Shown: piece by piece, positions 42,001 to 48,429 of the stretch
Layout: each line of letters begins with the position of its first letter
Position numbering within the stretch: position 1 is the first letter of the stretch
DNA from: Bagarius yarrelli
Lineage: Eukaryota > Chordata > Actinopteri > Siluriformes > Sisoridae
Reading direction: 5' to 3'
DNA length: 64,000 nucleotides
Assembly: GCA_005784505.1 (NCBI GenBank)
Contig: VCAZ01000096.1
Coordinates: 1,686,020-1,750,019, forward strand
Made by a program: the position numbers and the translations under genes
Notes under the pieces: generated by a model
Databases searched by the model: none
The model's input: the letters and a program-made list of their open reading frames with translations, nothing else
Told to the model about the DNA's origin: nothing

Positions 42001-42700
42001 AGAGCATGGAATTGTCCAAAATGTCTTGCTATGCTGAAGCATGCTGAAGAGTTCCTTTCACTGGAACTAAAGGGGCCAAGCCCAGCTTCTGAAAAATAAC
42101 CCCACACCATAATCCCCCTCCACCAAACTTTACAGTTGGCACAATGCAGTCAGACAAATACCCAGACTCGTCCATCAGATTGCCAGACGGAGAAGCGCAA
42201 TTCGTCACTCCAGAGAACGTGTTTCCACTGCTCTAGAGTCCAGTGGCAGCATGCTTTACACCACTGCATCCGACACTTTGCATTGCACTTGGTGATGTAT
42301 GGCTTAGATGCGGCTGCTCGGCCATGGAAACCCATTCCATGAAGCTCTCTGCGCACTGTTCTTGAGCTAATCTGAAGGCCCCATGAAGTTTGGAGGTCTG
42401 TAGTGATTGACTCTGCAGAAAGTTGGCGACCTCTTCGCACTATCCATCAGTTTATGTGGCCTATCACTTCGTGGCTAAGCGTGTCGTTCCCAAACGCTTC
42501 CACGTTCTTATAATACAGGTGTTGCACAGGTGGCATCCTATCACAGTTCCACACTGGAATTCACTGAGCTCCTGAAAGCGACCTATCCTTTCACAAATGT
42601 TTGTAAAAACAGTCTACATGCCTAGGTGCTTGATTTTATACACCTGTGGCCATGGAAGTGATGGAACACCTTATTTGGTGAGCGAATACTTTTGGCAATA

Positions 42701-42750
<50 letters not shown>

Positions 42751-43040
42751 TATATAAATAAAATTCAAATTTTAAAAACATCACTTATCAACTGAAATAC
42801 ACTGTTTCTGGCTTATGGTTGTTTTGTTTAAAAGTTTTATGCCAATACTTTTATTTTTAAAATAACTTTGAACAAAAATTTTTGCTGAACCAACTACCAT
42901 ATACTTTTAAATTGCTAACTTGACTGTGGCTCTGAGTGAAGAGGAGAGCAAGCCACTTACTTTCCCCTCCAGGAGTGTTTGGTTGTGTAGAAACAGGCCA
43001 AGTCTTTATTCTCTTTGAGGACATTCATCTTTCAAAAGGC
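2066..43040 (-). CDS. dnajc13: dnajc13 (RME-8), 5' part of gene: 14 coding exons
   Basis: DnaJ homolog subfamily C member 13 is a large endosomal co-chaperone (about 2,240 residues in human) that recruits Hsc70 and works with the retromer/WASH machinery in endosome sorting and clathrin uncoating. The window holds coding exons 1-14 on the minus strand. Every exon has AG/GT borders and compatible phases, and their lengths sum to 1,713 nt, or 571 codons without a stop. The translation follows the vertebrate protein closely from MNVLKENKDL to RTLFKLFQ. Lys17, Trp20 and Tyr24, reported in the human protein to be needed for PI(3)P binding (from memory), are present. The J domain and C-terminal repeats lie beyond the left edge. 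Introns are stuffed with transposons; the first two coding introns are 14.3 and 5.5 kb. A non-coding first exon upstream of 43,040 is expected but was not identified. Confidence 0.96.
2375..2482 (-). CDS. dnajc13: dnajc13 coding exon 13
   Basis: A 108-nt, phase-0 exon of 36 codons: [20 protein letters not shown], then SKKFLESLLDKFIINV. The acceptor is tttacag and the donor gtacac. Confidence 0.94.
3262..3901 (-). mobile_element. Tc1/mariner transposon relic
   Basis: The plus strand reads as the complement of a fish Tc1 transposase: the segment around 3,395-3,480 (cattttcaatgccctggctg and onward), the cysteine-free block at 3,500-3,560 and the end segment ggaatctgattgattgattg near 3,840 are all typical. 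Internal deletions and frameshifts leave no usable transposase. Left end near 3,262; right end near 3,901. Confidence 0.75.
4560..4659 (-). CDS. dnajc13: dnajc13 coding exon 12
   Basis: A 100-nt exon whose first A completes Lys, followed by FRERLGVKTVKALKRNNNGL and THAAIDMLCALMC. The acceptor is tttcag and the donor gtaagt. Confidence 0.94.
4984..5153 (-). CDS. dnajc13: dnajc13 coding exon 11
   Basis: A 170-nt exon from GLFSENKEKLINNAILALLS to SKAGFLAFTQLP plus AA of a Lys codon. The acceptor is ttgtag and the donor gtattt. Translation matches the start of the helical repeat region of DNAJC13. The weaker donor is supported by the phase match to coding exon 12. Confidence 0.93.
5931..6775 (-). 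mobile_element. L2/CR1-type LINE, internally deleted (ORF1 plus 3' tail)
   Basis: On the minus strand, a 102-codon frame (6,567-6,259) carries GDSIV and GANDV, motifs of the SGNH-esterase-like domain found in ORF1 of this LINE group. It is followed directly by a 3' UTR-like segment ending in a gcgctatataaataaagg tail and a short gact repeat (5,931-5,941). The endonuclease and reverse transcriptase are missing, so most of ORF2 has been lost. Confidence 0.65.
6940..7250 (+). mobile_element. LINE reverse transcriptase fragment
   Basis: Degenerate plus-strand RT: a segment resembling LSQLNV...IKDFLTN (6,970-7,030) and then LYTNSC...VKLLRFTND (7,095-7,180), which lines up with the FADDT active-site block of the LINE at 58-59.6 kb. 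The DD is changed to ND. Frameshifts and stops throughout. Confidence 0.5.
7548..7685. repeat. AT-rich simple repeats
   Basis: (AAAT)n at 7,548-7,570 and (ATT)n at 7,648-7,684 within intron sequence. No coding content seen around them. Confidence 0.8.
8440..8694 (+). mobile_element. LINE 3' end fragment with (ATCTT)n tail
   Basis: Ends gggatgaataaaggtttatc followed by ttatcttattt, the style of 3' end used by several fish LINEs. It includes near-repeats of gtgcaatatta. Only the 3' UTR is present, so this is a 5'-truncated insertion. Confidence 0.5.
8863..8942 (-). CDS. dnajc13: dnajc13 coding exon 10
   Basis: An 80-nt exon completing an Asn codon and then reading [20 protein letters not shown] then HAVTQD. 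The acceptor is tcatag and the donor gtaagt. The intron upstream of it (8,943-14,615) is almost entirely one L1-type element carrying a nested LTR. Confidence 0.95.
8992..9789 (+). pseudogene. L1-type ORF1 (frameshifted)
   Basis: Starts MAERNSASS at 8,992 and stops early. A coiled-coil part (9,075-9,215), an RRM-like part (9,242-9,505) and the C-terminal domain (9,500-9,789) are in different frames. The protein is the nucleic-acid-binding partner of the LINE RNP. Inactive here. Confidence 0.65.
10369..12256 (+). pseudogene. L1-type ORF2: endonuclease and N-terminal RT (broken)
   Basis: ATG at 10,369 opens with MTNFSGRLPKP. The longest intact piece (10,493-11,203) holds the endonuclease domain. 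Stops and shifts follow through 11,210-11,960, and the RT fingers/palm block DDEKAFDRVEW is in an open segment from 11,976. The coding sequence is cut at codon level by the LTR insertion at 12,257 and resumes at 13,410. Confidence 0.7.
12257..13409 (+). mobile_element. solo LTR (1,153 bp) with 4-bp target duplication
   Basis: Starts TGTTGG and ends CCGACA, an imperfect inverted terminal pair with TG...CA ends, flanked on both sides by atac (12,253-12,256 and 13,410-13,413). Removing it restores the host LINE's RT reading (SLY then DDDLLLYI). A TATA-like tttatataag is at 13,245-13,254, so a promoter near the right end pointing rightwards is likely. Short open frames (65-84 codons) between 12,560 and 12,893 are not recognised. 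Its TGTTGGAAAA start resembles the LTR at 1,157, but the rest does not obviously match. Confidence 0.75.
13410..14590 (+). pseudogene. L1-type ORF2: C-terminal part after the LTR
   Basis: Continues from the active-site block (13,414-13,436, reading DDDLLLYI) into the thumb and C-terminal region, with many stops. A segment near 14,030-14,290 (VIKRYVPY, RVWEKELGERF) is matched by the copy at 54.9-55.2 kb. It ends at a T-rich run before dnajc13 coding exon 9. Confidence 0.6.
14616..14782 (-). CDS. dnajc13: dnajc13 coding exon 9
   Basis: A 167-nt exon running from DSLIASLLDGVRASGNRDVC to FLAAPP plus one base of the next codon. The acceptor is ctgtag and the donor gtatgt. It sits about 25 bp from the T-rich 3' tail of the L1-type LINE that fills the following intron. 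Confidence 0.95.
14838..14868. repeat. (GA)n microsatellite
   Basis: A run of gagagagcga and gagagaga units in the dnajc13 intron between coding exons 8 and 9. Confidence 0.9.
15595..15720 (+). repeat. dispersed repeat fragment (ggggtcagcaacccgcggct type)
   Basis: The opening ggggtcagcaacccgcggct and the following ctctttcattcc pattern are a familiar non-coding teleost repeat, probably a hAT-related MITE. Followed by an (ATA)n stretch. Family assignment is from memory only. Confidence 0.4.
16143..16234 (-). CDS. dnajc13: dnajc13 coding exon 8
   Basis: A 92-nt exon starting VFALICDAENPQIFTVEF and ending RKFCSTD plus the first two bases of an Arg codon. The acceptor is ctacag and the donor gtaaca. 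The phase matches coding exon 9, whose first G completes Arg. Confidence 0.94.
16341..16436 (-). CDS. dnajc13: dnajc13 coding exon 7
   Basis: A 96-nt exon of 32 codons reading EPVKRILALTETSLVERDLG and then SYNIVTIKPFGE, phase 0 at both ends. The acceptor is ttctag and the donor gtgagc. Only 106 bp separate it from coding exon 8. Confidence 0.94.
17215..17400 (+). mobile_element. tRNA-derived SINE
   Basis: Has a tRNA-like head with an A-box-like gtggtttagcgggtaaggc and a B box ggttcgattcc at about 17,273-17,283. It is followed by the conserved core agcactgtgagcccttgagc and aaggcccttaactcc, then the V-SINE-type tail aaaagcgtctaccaaatgct. In a dnajc13 intron. Confidence 0.8.
18204..18262. repeat. 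(GT)n microsatellite next to a splice donor
   Basis: A near-perfect tg repeat of about 55 bp ending roughly 10 nt from the donor of dnajc13 coding exon 6 (donor at 18,271-18,276). On the transcribed strand this is a CA-rich tract at the start of the intron, a type of sequence bound by hnRNP L in other genes. Confidence 0.95.
18277..18483 (-). CDS. dnajc13: dnajc13 coding exon 6
   Basis: A 207-nt, phase-0 exon of 69 codons, from HLFASEHRDEIIRSAIEHAG to SLAEFVVQKISPRHA. The donor gtgaga sits directly against a (GT)n microsatellite (18,204-18,262 in plus orientation), so the intron's 5' end begins only about 10 nt from a long repeat tract. Confidence 0.95.
19462..19662 (-). CDS. dnajc13: dnajc13 coding exon 5
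   Basis: A 201-nt, phase-0 exon of 67 codons, from RYNCYKHHWSDTRK to GGFCILYGDFSRL. The acceptor is ttgtcag and the donor gtaagt. It contains the conserved run CSYDYRCIEGF and continues the PH-like region. Confidence 0.95.
20085..20126 (-). CDS. dnajc13: dnajc13 coding exon 4 (42-nt micro-exon)
   Basis: Fourteen codons, RFRTDFAEGKITGR, between acceptor ctgtag and donor gtgagt, phase 0 at both ends. It is too short to stand out as an open frame and was found by matching the expected peptide between exons 3 and 5. Confidence 0.93.
20290..20755 (+). repeat. dispersed repeat split by a SINE
   Basis: The left part (gcaccagggggtcctggaga ... tgctatatatg, to about 20,420) and the right part (atatatggttgaaatgacaa ... 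cttgaacttgaac, from about 20,708) read as one common fish repeat when the middle is removed. atatatg is present on both sides, as expected for a target duplication. Confidence 0.55.
20421..20707 (-). mobile_element. tRNA-derived SINE with internal duplication
   Basis: On the minus strand: gtggtggctcaaatggttaa as A box, then a B-box-like ggtttaagcccc, then agcaaggcccttaac-like core and the gcgctgtatcat segment. A block of about 45 bp including the B box occurs twice (plus strand near 20,583-20,628 and 20,629-20,675). Confidence 0.65.
20866..22347 (+). mobile_element. Tc1-like DNA transposon, inactive
   Basis: About 1.5 kb with diverged terminal inverted repeats (aaaaaataaaggaaacact at the left; tgttcatttttttgagcagt at the right). 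Plus-strand transposase remnants: an N-terminal helix-turn-helix part from 21,133 (MRRSLQPTQVAQVVQLIQ) and an intact C-terminal piece (21,818-22,099) with MDWPACSPDLN...GHIWD, the third catalytic segment. Frameshifts in between. Lies in the dnajc13 intron between coding exons 3 and 4. Confidence 0.8.
22348..22625 (+). repeat. dispersed non-coding teleost repeat
   Basis: Contains taaaccctagagatggttgt, agtagatcagcagttt, aatgcattgagttgctgcca and caggtgtacctaataaagc in the usual order of a very abundant fish repeat (probably a DNA-transposon derivative). Abuts the Tc1 element on its left. Confidence 0.6.
22913..23062 (-). CDS. dnajc13: dnajc13 coding exon 3
   Basis: A 150-nt, phase-0 exon of 50 codons running from WPYGDICGISPVGKGQG to HRTELLTEAL, nearly identical to the mammalian protein. 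The acceptor is ctgcag and the donor gtaagc. It encodes part of the N-terminal PH-like fold. Confidence 0.95.
23120..25320. other. dnajc13 intron, no gene seen
   Basis: AT-rich sequence between coding exons 2 and 3. Nothing coding was recognised on either strand. A short remnant near 24,670-24,715 (aaccactgcgctaccca) looks like the head of an old SINE in reverse orientation. Confidence 0.6.
25330..28249 (+). mobile_element. L2/CR1-type LINE copy A, 5'-truncated
   Basis: Starts in the linker before RT (VKRKIIKDKKLAPWYNEHTG near 25,440) and runs through RT (NYRPISNLPFVSKILEKV near 26,115; SAAFDTIGHDILLHRL near 26,335; VPQGSVLGP near 26,500; YADDTQLY at 26,604) to a complete 3' UTR ending ctgctttgtgacaatcacc and a (GAATT)n tail at 28,235-28,249. 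Several single-base frameshifts, but the catalytic YADD is intact. In the first long coding intron of dnajc13, antisense to the gene. Confidence 0.8.
28546..28621 (-). CDS. dnajc13: dnajc13 coding exon 2
   Basis: This 76-nt exon reads (K)YKRVFSIGTHGMTTYNPTT then LEVTNQ, with acceptor ctctag and donor gtatga. It starts the N-terminal PH-like region. It is isolated, 14.3 kb from coding exon 1 and 5.5 kb from coding exon 3, with LINE and MITE material on both sides. Confidence 0.95.
28627..28672. repeat. (AAAT)n tract beside a splice acceptor
   Basis: aaataaataaataaataaa-type run immediately upstream (in transcript sense) of dnajc13 coding exon 2. On the transcribed strand it is a T-rich tract and so may act as the polypyrimidine region of that exon's acceptor. 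Confidence 0.7.
28720..30560. other. dnajc13 intron, scattered repeat scraps
   Basis: A Tc1 terminal scrap (aaaagaccactgcaaatgat) near 28,728-28,760 resembles the one at 39,360. A segment at 30,008-30,095 (gtggacaatatggccaaatt, cgatacgatataattccgat) resembles another common fish repeat. No gene seen. Confidence 0.5.
30570..31035. mobile_element. non-autonomous DNA transposon (MITE) relic
   Basis: Left end caaccctaattgtgaaaagg and right end ccttttccggaatttgggtt are imperfect inverted repeats. The interior has the matching inner arms (catagataacaaatgtttaa and tttgttatctatgttctatt). No coding capacity. A half copy is at 43,765-43,872. Confidence 0.6.
31267..31340 (+). repeat. possible degenerate SINE head
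   Basis: ctgaatagctcagtggttaa has the look of a tRNA A box and ggaggtttaacggttctt of a worn B box. No SINE core or tail follows, so the call is weak. Confidence 0.3.
31560..31937 (+). pseudogene. L2/CR1-type ORF1 fragment with SGNH-like motif
   Basis: 125 codons open from ATG at 31,560, including a Cys pair near the start (CVQCRMF) and the nucleophile block GDSIV near 31,857. It then shifts frame; the remainder of the esterase-like domain (about 31,935-32,120) is out of frame. Function in these LINEs is not firmly known; binding of nucleic acid or lipid esterase activity have both been proposed. Confidence 0.6.
32709..33500 (+). mobile_element. L2/CR1-type LINE copy C, 3' UTR only, nested in copy B
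   Basis: Starts at gggggactcatgggtgttga, which aligns to a site inside the 3' UTR of copy A (27,493), and ends with ttgaattgaattgaattgaa. The flanks join into a continuous endonuclease frame of copy B (GHTLDL then ILSFGI). It is therefore a later, strongly 5'-truncated insertion. Confidence 0.85.
33006..33038. repeat. (CT)n microsatellite in LINE 3' UTR
   Basis: ctctctctct run; a shorter version is at the same place in copy A (27,776-27,798) and only ctctccctc remains in copy B (35,943-35,953), so the repeat belongs to the LINE family and has expanded in copy C. Confidence 0.9.
36420..37056. other. dnajc13 intron, nothing recognised
   Basis: AT-rich, with (TAA)n-like stretches at 36,810-36,870. 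No gene or clear repeat family. Confidence 0.5.
37057..37069. repeat. target-site duplication, left copy
   Basis: acgccttctaaat; the identical right copy is at 39,316-39,328. The pair brackets the RTE-type LINE exactly. Confidence 0.85.
37070..39315 (-). mobile_element. RTE-type LINE with 13-bp target duplication
   Basis: Flanked by acgccttctaaat at 37,057-37,069 and again at 39,316-39,328. On the minus strand: a 5' part with ggccgccacccgacgccgtt (39,120-39,150), an endonuclease part (NVVRGYAPQVS near 38,720), RT (GSALSSFLFAVVMDRLTDEA near 37,790; FSDDIVICSESREQ near 37,700, an altered FADD), then EFKYLGSTVQSNGEC near 37,500 and AELEVAELKMLSFSLGVTR near 37,370. It ends with gattcgctgtggcgacccct. 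Many small indels; inactive. Confidence 0.85.
39345..40560 (-). mobile_element. Tc1/mariner relic with an internal 140-bp duplication
   Basis: Starts with a Tc1-like end (aaataagagaccactgcaaa, 39,356). Plus-strand complement of transposase sequence follows (ttggtggaatacctcagatt near 39,631; gatggtttgtgaccatccat near 39,760). The block ccctcctccatattttaaag ... aaattggacttatcagaaaa (about 39,950-40,070) is repeated at about 40,391-40,510 with roughly 90 percent identity, so two transposase pieces were joined. Confidence 0.6.
41580..42705 (-). mobile_element. Tc1-like transposon with both terminal inverted repeats
   Basis: The ends cactatattgccgaaagtat (41,580) and acttttggcaatatagtg (to 42,705) are inverted repeats. 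The left end is preceded by TA. A 96-codon minus-strand frame (42,440-42,150) holds the second DNA-binding helix region and LWSDELRF, the first two catalytic-core segments of a Tc1 transposase. The part nearer 41,620-42,000 is frameshifted. Length 1,126 bp, shorter than an intact element, so internal deletion is likely. Confidence 0.8.
42703..42752. repeat. (TG)n(TA)n microsatellite at transposon edge
   Basis: gtgtgtgtgt followed by atatatatat directly at the right end of the Tc1 element, obscuring the expected TA target duplication. Confidence 0.9.
42961..43040 (-). CDS. dnajc13: dnajc13 coding exon 1 with start codon
   Basis: The ATG is at 43,028-43,026 and the exon reads MNVLKENKDLACFYTTKHSW followed by RG and the first two bases of a Lys codon. 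The donor gtaagt is at 42,960-42,955. A pyrimidine-rich acceptor ending in cag precedes 43,040, so 12 nt of 5' UTR are in this exon and an upstream non-coding exon must exist. The phase (2) matches coding exon 2, which begins with the G that completes Lys23. Confidence 0.95.
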
Positions 43041-43049
43041 CTGCAGCAA

Positions 43050-45180
43050 AAGAACAATAACAAGGTTTAACAGAAAAATAGATGAATGAGCATAAACAAA
43101 TGCACATAGCCGATACTACAGGTCTTTAGAATCGTAAACGCTTTGCCCATCACGCAAAGAAACTCCAAAACATAAAATGTCTGAAATTTCAATATAGTAT
43201 TCAAAATGCAGCATAAAACCGAAGCTTCACAGGAACTATTGCAGGAATGTAAAGATAGTGATGTGCTCACTTCACTAGCCTGGAGAAACATAACTTCAAT
43301 AACCTCTCAAACATCTAAATCTATATTGATTAGATATTTCAATTGATTACATTCCCTAGACTCTTCTGATAAGGGTGCATGATAAACGCTGTAAATGTAA
43401 AAACGAGTTAAACTGCTTCAACTGTTAAAAGGAGGCAGCAGCCGAAGAGACGAGCATTTTTTTCCCCCTCACACACCACATAGGATGCAGCAAGCTTCCA
43501 GATTCACCTGTCGAATCACCTGTTTCTGCAACACCTTTTGAAGCATTTCTCATACTGTATATTTGACTATGTTGGAGACAACATAGTCAAATCTTCCTTT
43601 TATTTAGACATCCCTTTTATAGCTAATCATGTTACAGACCTGATGTCAATTACGGATTCCAGCAGAATCTTTTCAAAATGTATTGCTTTTTTTTCAGATC
43701 TGCAGCAAGCATCAAATTTGAAATAAGATCATTTAATGGATAAAAGTGTAAAATTCCTTAGTTTAAACATATGTTGTTATCTATGTTCTATTGTGAATAT
43801 AATATTGGCTCATGTAATTTAAAAGTCTGTTAGTTTTCATTTTATCCCAACATTTCTGTAATTCAGGTTGTATAATACACAAATTATAATCATGCCTAAA
43901 TATAACACCACAAAGATGCAAATGAAAACGAGTGCTTCATGGAGATTCAGTTATAGAAATTTAATTAAATAATCCAATGTAAAATCACACTGCATAACTT
44001 TCACTATATACAATTTAGTATAAAAATTAAAAAGTTACAATTAATTTTTATTAAAGCTACACAAGTTCTTGTTGCTTCTCTCAGAATGCTTTAAACTTGT
44101 ACAAATGTAAAATGTACATGGTAATAACAACATACAAAAACTAAACTTTTACTCTATTACCAAATTTTGCAATTATTTCACAAATCACACACATTCTGTA
44201 CTGTGCTGCAGTCAACTAGAATCCTGACTTGACATTGCACTTCATGCTAATTGACTATTGCAGATATTGCACATATTGCTGAAACAACATTTTGCATCCC
44301 TAATCCTTACTACTTACGCCACTTAGCTATAAGCTTAATTTACAAACCAGCACTCTACCACAACCCTGCTTCCAAACTCAACAACTATTGACAGTCATGA
44401 CCTGATGAGGTGGGGAGATGACCTATCATACACCCTGCACAAGACCCAGAGCCATCTGGATGGCAGAAAGGGAAATTATGTTAAAATTGGTGATTAACCA
44501 TCATGTCTGCAATTATTTATTATCATAAAATTATCAGCATGGTGATGGGCAAGATTAATTGATGTATGATAAATGAACGCTAAGAAGTTTTATAATCAAT
44601 TAATTAATTTGTGGTGTGTAAATGTGTTACAGTAGTCATGCTAAAAAGTGGAATTTGTAAAAAGAAAGAATGTCTGCTGCCTCTTTTGTCCCAAACTTTA
44701 ACTCATATTACACATTCTGTTTTGTTTCAGTAGTTTTGTGCATTTGCTTAGTAGCCTTTCCCCTTGTTTAGAACTAAGAAGCAGACAATTGTCAAAACAA
44801 GTTGAAACAACTGTTCAGACAATCTAATATTCTGGCATGTCTGAACGCAACTATTATGGCAAATTCAACCAATCCCAATTCCTGCAAGACTATGCAAATT
44901 TTATATAATCACTAGGGCTATGTATCAGCAAGGGTCTTACAATACAATACGTATCCCAGCACATGGGCCATAATTAAGGGGTAGCTCAATACCACTTTTT
45001 CATATCAGAGATTTGATACAGATACCAAGAAGTTTAAAATCTGCCGATACCTATCCAATAACATCTTTTTTCTTCTTAAACAATATGTCTGGGGCATGCA
45101 CTGTACTTAATCTAGCCTTCTAAAAAAGCAACAAGCTCAAACAGTGCAAAAAAGTTCTACACCTATAGAAAAAATACATA
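43050..45180. other. region upstream of dnajc13 coding exon 1, no exon found
   Basis: Expected to be the 5' UTR intron of dnajc13. Contains a SINE tail scrap (43,368-43,405) and a half MITE (43,765-43,872). No coding exon recognised on either strand. Confidence 0.5.
43765..43872. mobile_element. half copy of the MITE at 30.6 kb
   Basis: Shares gttatctatgttctattgtg, aatataatattggct and gttttcattttat with 30,925-30,990 and ends ttcaggttgtataat like the right terminus of that element. The left arm is missing. Confidence 0.55.
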
Positions 45181-45181
45181 C

Positions 45182-45366
45182 AGTGACGGGAAAAAAAATT
45201 GACCACCTGCTGTCTTTGTATGTTTGCCCACTGACAAGGTCATATAATTTTAATGATATGTTTATTCTAACAGTGAAAGATATAACAAAAACATCCAGGT
45301 AAAAACACATCAATTGATTTGCAATTTAATGAGTGAAATAAATATTTGAACCCTTTACAAAACACG
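45182..45366. mobile_element. Tc1 transposon end
   Basis: cagtgacgggaaaaaaaatt, ctgtctttgtatgtttgccc and aattgatttgcaatttaatg are in the order of the terminal region of the same Tc1 family as 3,262-3,901. The transposase-bearing part does not follow here; a matching internal piece is at 47,110-47,330. Confidence 0.65.
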
Positions 45367-45369
45367 ATG

Positions 45370-45960
45370 TACATCCTGAAGTACATCTAAATTTCATTCA
45401 TAATACCCGTAATCATACAGTCAGGAAGTATATACTAGTACTAGTAATCTAGTACTTAATTAAATTTCAGACGCAGCCTTAGTTTTAATTACTGTCTGCA
45501 GTACGGCTGGTAGTGGTGAAACGGATCACAAAACTCAGTCATTAAAGTGTAACGTGTGTAAAACAACCTGAAACCGTACCTAAAATTATGACGTCATTTT
45601 TTTTAAAAAAAAGATGAGGACGTCTAAGCAGTCACTCTGTTACCTGCTCTGAACAACACCCTTTTGCTAGAAACCGAAGTGATGTCTCAAGCTTCTGTCA
45701 CTGCATTCACTTGGTTTCTGTCATTATCTGTGGTAACACTTGTATTAGTCTCAGAGGAGGCATGTCTGTAGCACCAGACTTCGCATTTCAGCAATAAACT
45801 TCCCGATAAATGTGCTTATCACGTTAGCCTGTGGAGCCAAAATGCTACCATAAACGTGATTTGAGTGATGCGGGAGGCTTTTTAAATCTTTTCTTCTCCT
45901 CCGCTAGCCATCGTTAACTGATTAAACATACCCCGGTCATTGAACACAACTGTTCTGTGT
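45370..45960. other. unassigned stretch between a Tc1 end and a LINE
   Basis: Moderate GC with several CpG (45,480-45,950) but no open frame or recognised exon. May be part of an old hAT-type element; not supported enough to name. Confidence 0.35.
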
Positions 45961-45970
45961 AGTTATGAAA

Positions 45971-47085
45971 TTACTTAAAAAACAATATCCAGCAGTAAAA
46001 TTGCCAGGGTTGTGGCAATAGCGTCGTCCTATAACGGTTTGGACGGTACGCAAACTGTAATGGGTCCAGTGTGGGGGGCAGCAGGGTATTAATGTGCCTC
46101 ATGACGAGCCTTTCGAAGCATTTCATCACGATAGGTTTGAGTGCGACAGGACGGTAGTCATTGAGGCTGGAGACTGCTGACTTTTTTGGTACAGTGATGA
46201 TGGTTGCATTTTTGAGGCACTTGGGAATAACAGCGGTGCACAGGGAAGTGTTGAAGATGTCAGTGAAGACATCTGCAAGTTGTGTTGCACAGTCCCTGAG
46301 CACTCTGCCAGGGATGTTGTCTGGTCCAGCAGACTTCCGTGGGTTAACTTTGCTTAAAGTTCTCCTCACATCAGCCGTGATTAGACAGAGCACCTGGCCA
46401 TTGGGAGGAGGCGTGGTCTTCCTCGCTGCCACATTGTTCTGCACCTCAAACCAGGCATAGAAATCATTCAGCGCATCTGGGAGGGAGGCGTCACTGTTAC
46501 AAGCAGATGGAGTTGTCTTGTAGTTGGTGATCGTCTGGATGCCGTGCCACATGCGCCGAGTGTCTCCGCTGTCCTGAAAGTGGCTGTGATTAAACATCTG
46601 CCAGTCAGTGCACTCAAAACAGTCCTGAAGAGCAGAAGTAGCTCCTGTTGGCCATGTTCTCACCTTCTTTGAAACCGGTTTAGAGCGTCTGACGAGAGGT
46701 CTGTATGCTGGCATTAGCATAATAGGGAATGTTTGTGTAAACAAGATCCAGCGTGTTTTTCCCTCTCGTCGCAAAGTCCACATGTTGGTAAAATTTAGGA
46801 AGCACTGTTTTGAGATTTGCGTGGTTGAAATCTCCGGCGATGGTAAACAGTCCGTCGGGGTGTGCATTCTGCAGATCACTAATAGCCCCATAAAGCGCCT
46901 CCTTAGCATTAGCGCTCGGTGGAATGTACACGCCGATAATGAAAACAGCAGTGAATTCCTGTGGTAAATAAAATGGCCTGCATCTAACAGTCACAAACTC
47001 CACTAGCGATGAGCAGAAAGTAGAAAGAGGGCTGGATAAATTGTATGCTGCTACAGACAAACATTATAACATTATTTTCAAAATC
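45971..47085 (-). mobile_element. LINE fragment: endonuclease end plus RT start
   Basis: Minus-strand frame of 126 codons (47,060-46,680) has IGVYIPPSAN, IAGDFNHANL and NTLDLVY (apurinic-type endonuclease), then a 312-codon frame (46,909-45,971) continues into RT with KSAGPDNIPGRVLRDCATQL, LNDYRPVALKPIVMKCFERL and LDPLQFAYRPNR. The sequence stops before the catalytic DD and has no 3' end, so both ends are lost. Same lineage as the LINE at 58-59.6 kb. Confidence 0.75.
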
Positions 47086-47109
47086 ACATCTATATGTTAT
47101 TAATAAAAG

Positions 47110-47330
47110 ATCTTGCAATCACATTGCAACCCTCTTAATCAGAAACAAATCATGAGGTGCCTATGGATTCCCACCCTTAAGATCCACAACCCATTTTCAA
47201 TGCCCTAGCTGAGACAAGGAGGTTCTCACCCAGGATTTGATGGTACATGGCCCTGTCCATCGTCTCTTTGTATGATGAAGTTGTTCAGTAAAGTTGGCTT
47301 TGTTGCAGTAACAATGCACAAAGCCTCAGG
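47110..47330 (-). mobile_element. Tc1 transposase fragment
   Basis: cccattttcaatgccctagc, ggttctcacccaggatttga and atggccctgtccatcgtctc are the complement of the middle of a Tc1 transposase and match 3,390-3,475. It may belong with the Tc1 end at 45,182. Confidence 0.65.
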
Positions 47331-48269
47331 GTATGTAGTTTTCTGTTTTTATATGTTACCATATAGTTCTTTAAGAGAAGCAAGCATGAGGCAGTTAAAT
47401 AGCATTTTACTAAGATTGTGACAAAAAACGTTTGTAATTTGTCATCTTTTGCAGTTTATTACATCAGCATATTTTTAGATAAAGCAAAGGATATAACAAG
47501 CCTCCTTGCTGCCAGCATCAATAAATAAAAACTGTATACTGCAGCTATTACCTCACACACATGCACCCATACACTTTTAACAGTATACAACAACAGGATC
47601 TTAAAATAAAATTTTGGTGCCCTGATGAGCTAAACTAAACTGAATTTAAAAAGCATTGAATACCAAACCCTTTAAATCGCGAGTTTGCAACAATATTGCA
47701 CAGTAGAGGGCATCAAGTCAAACATCGGGCCTTAGGTGACTATTAACGTATTTTATAAAATGACAATGCTATGGTCAATTAATTAAACCACAAACATCAA
47801 GTTTATGAAATTATACAAATGTGTCACTTAAAGCTGTCTGGTCTCTGTATGACGTAGAAAAGTTAACCAAGTTAGCTTCCTCAACCGAGGTGCTAAGTTT
47901 AAAAATACAACACCTAAAGATGGCCGAGATTTTAGCAAGGTGATATATAATTCTTATGGCCGAATTGTCTTTTATCTGGCATCTGTAATATGGATATCAG
48001 TCTAAAAAAAATACATTAGCAAACGGGTTTCTTTTTTGCATCAAATACAGCTTGATAGTTGTAACTAGATAGCGTGCAACACTGTACCTGAGGGGGTTAT
48101 TAACAGATGTGACTCGTTTACGTTCTGGTACTCTGCGTGAAGTTTCCAATCCTTTTGTACGAAAGTATACAGCTAAGCAATGAGCTTTGCACGAACAAAA
48201 GTCAAGGCAGCGCCATGTTCAGCCTACACAAAGCGCAAGTGTGCGCATGGGCCGACCACCAGCCAGTCA

Positions 48270-48425
48270 CGAGGATGTCAGCTGGTTGGAGAAACAGGAA
48301 GTACCGACACCGCATACTACGTACTACATTTACAGTAGAACGACATACAGACTGAAGTCGCATACTACTCAAGTATGTACTACATTTAAGTAAGTACGTA
48401 CTTTTCGATCGTTAAAAAGTACGTT
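48270..48425. repeat. palindrome-rich MITE-like repeat
   Basis: Contains gcatactacgtactacattt, then gtcgcatactactcaagtat and gtactacatttaagtaagta, repeats and inverted repeats of the tagtatgcga type common in fish genomes. Confidence 0.45.
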
Positions 48426-48429
48426 TTAT

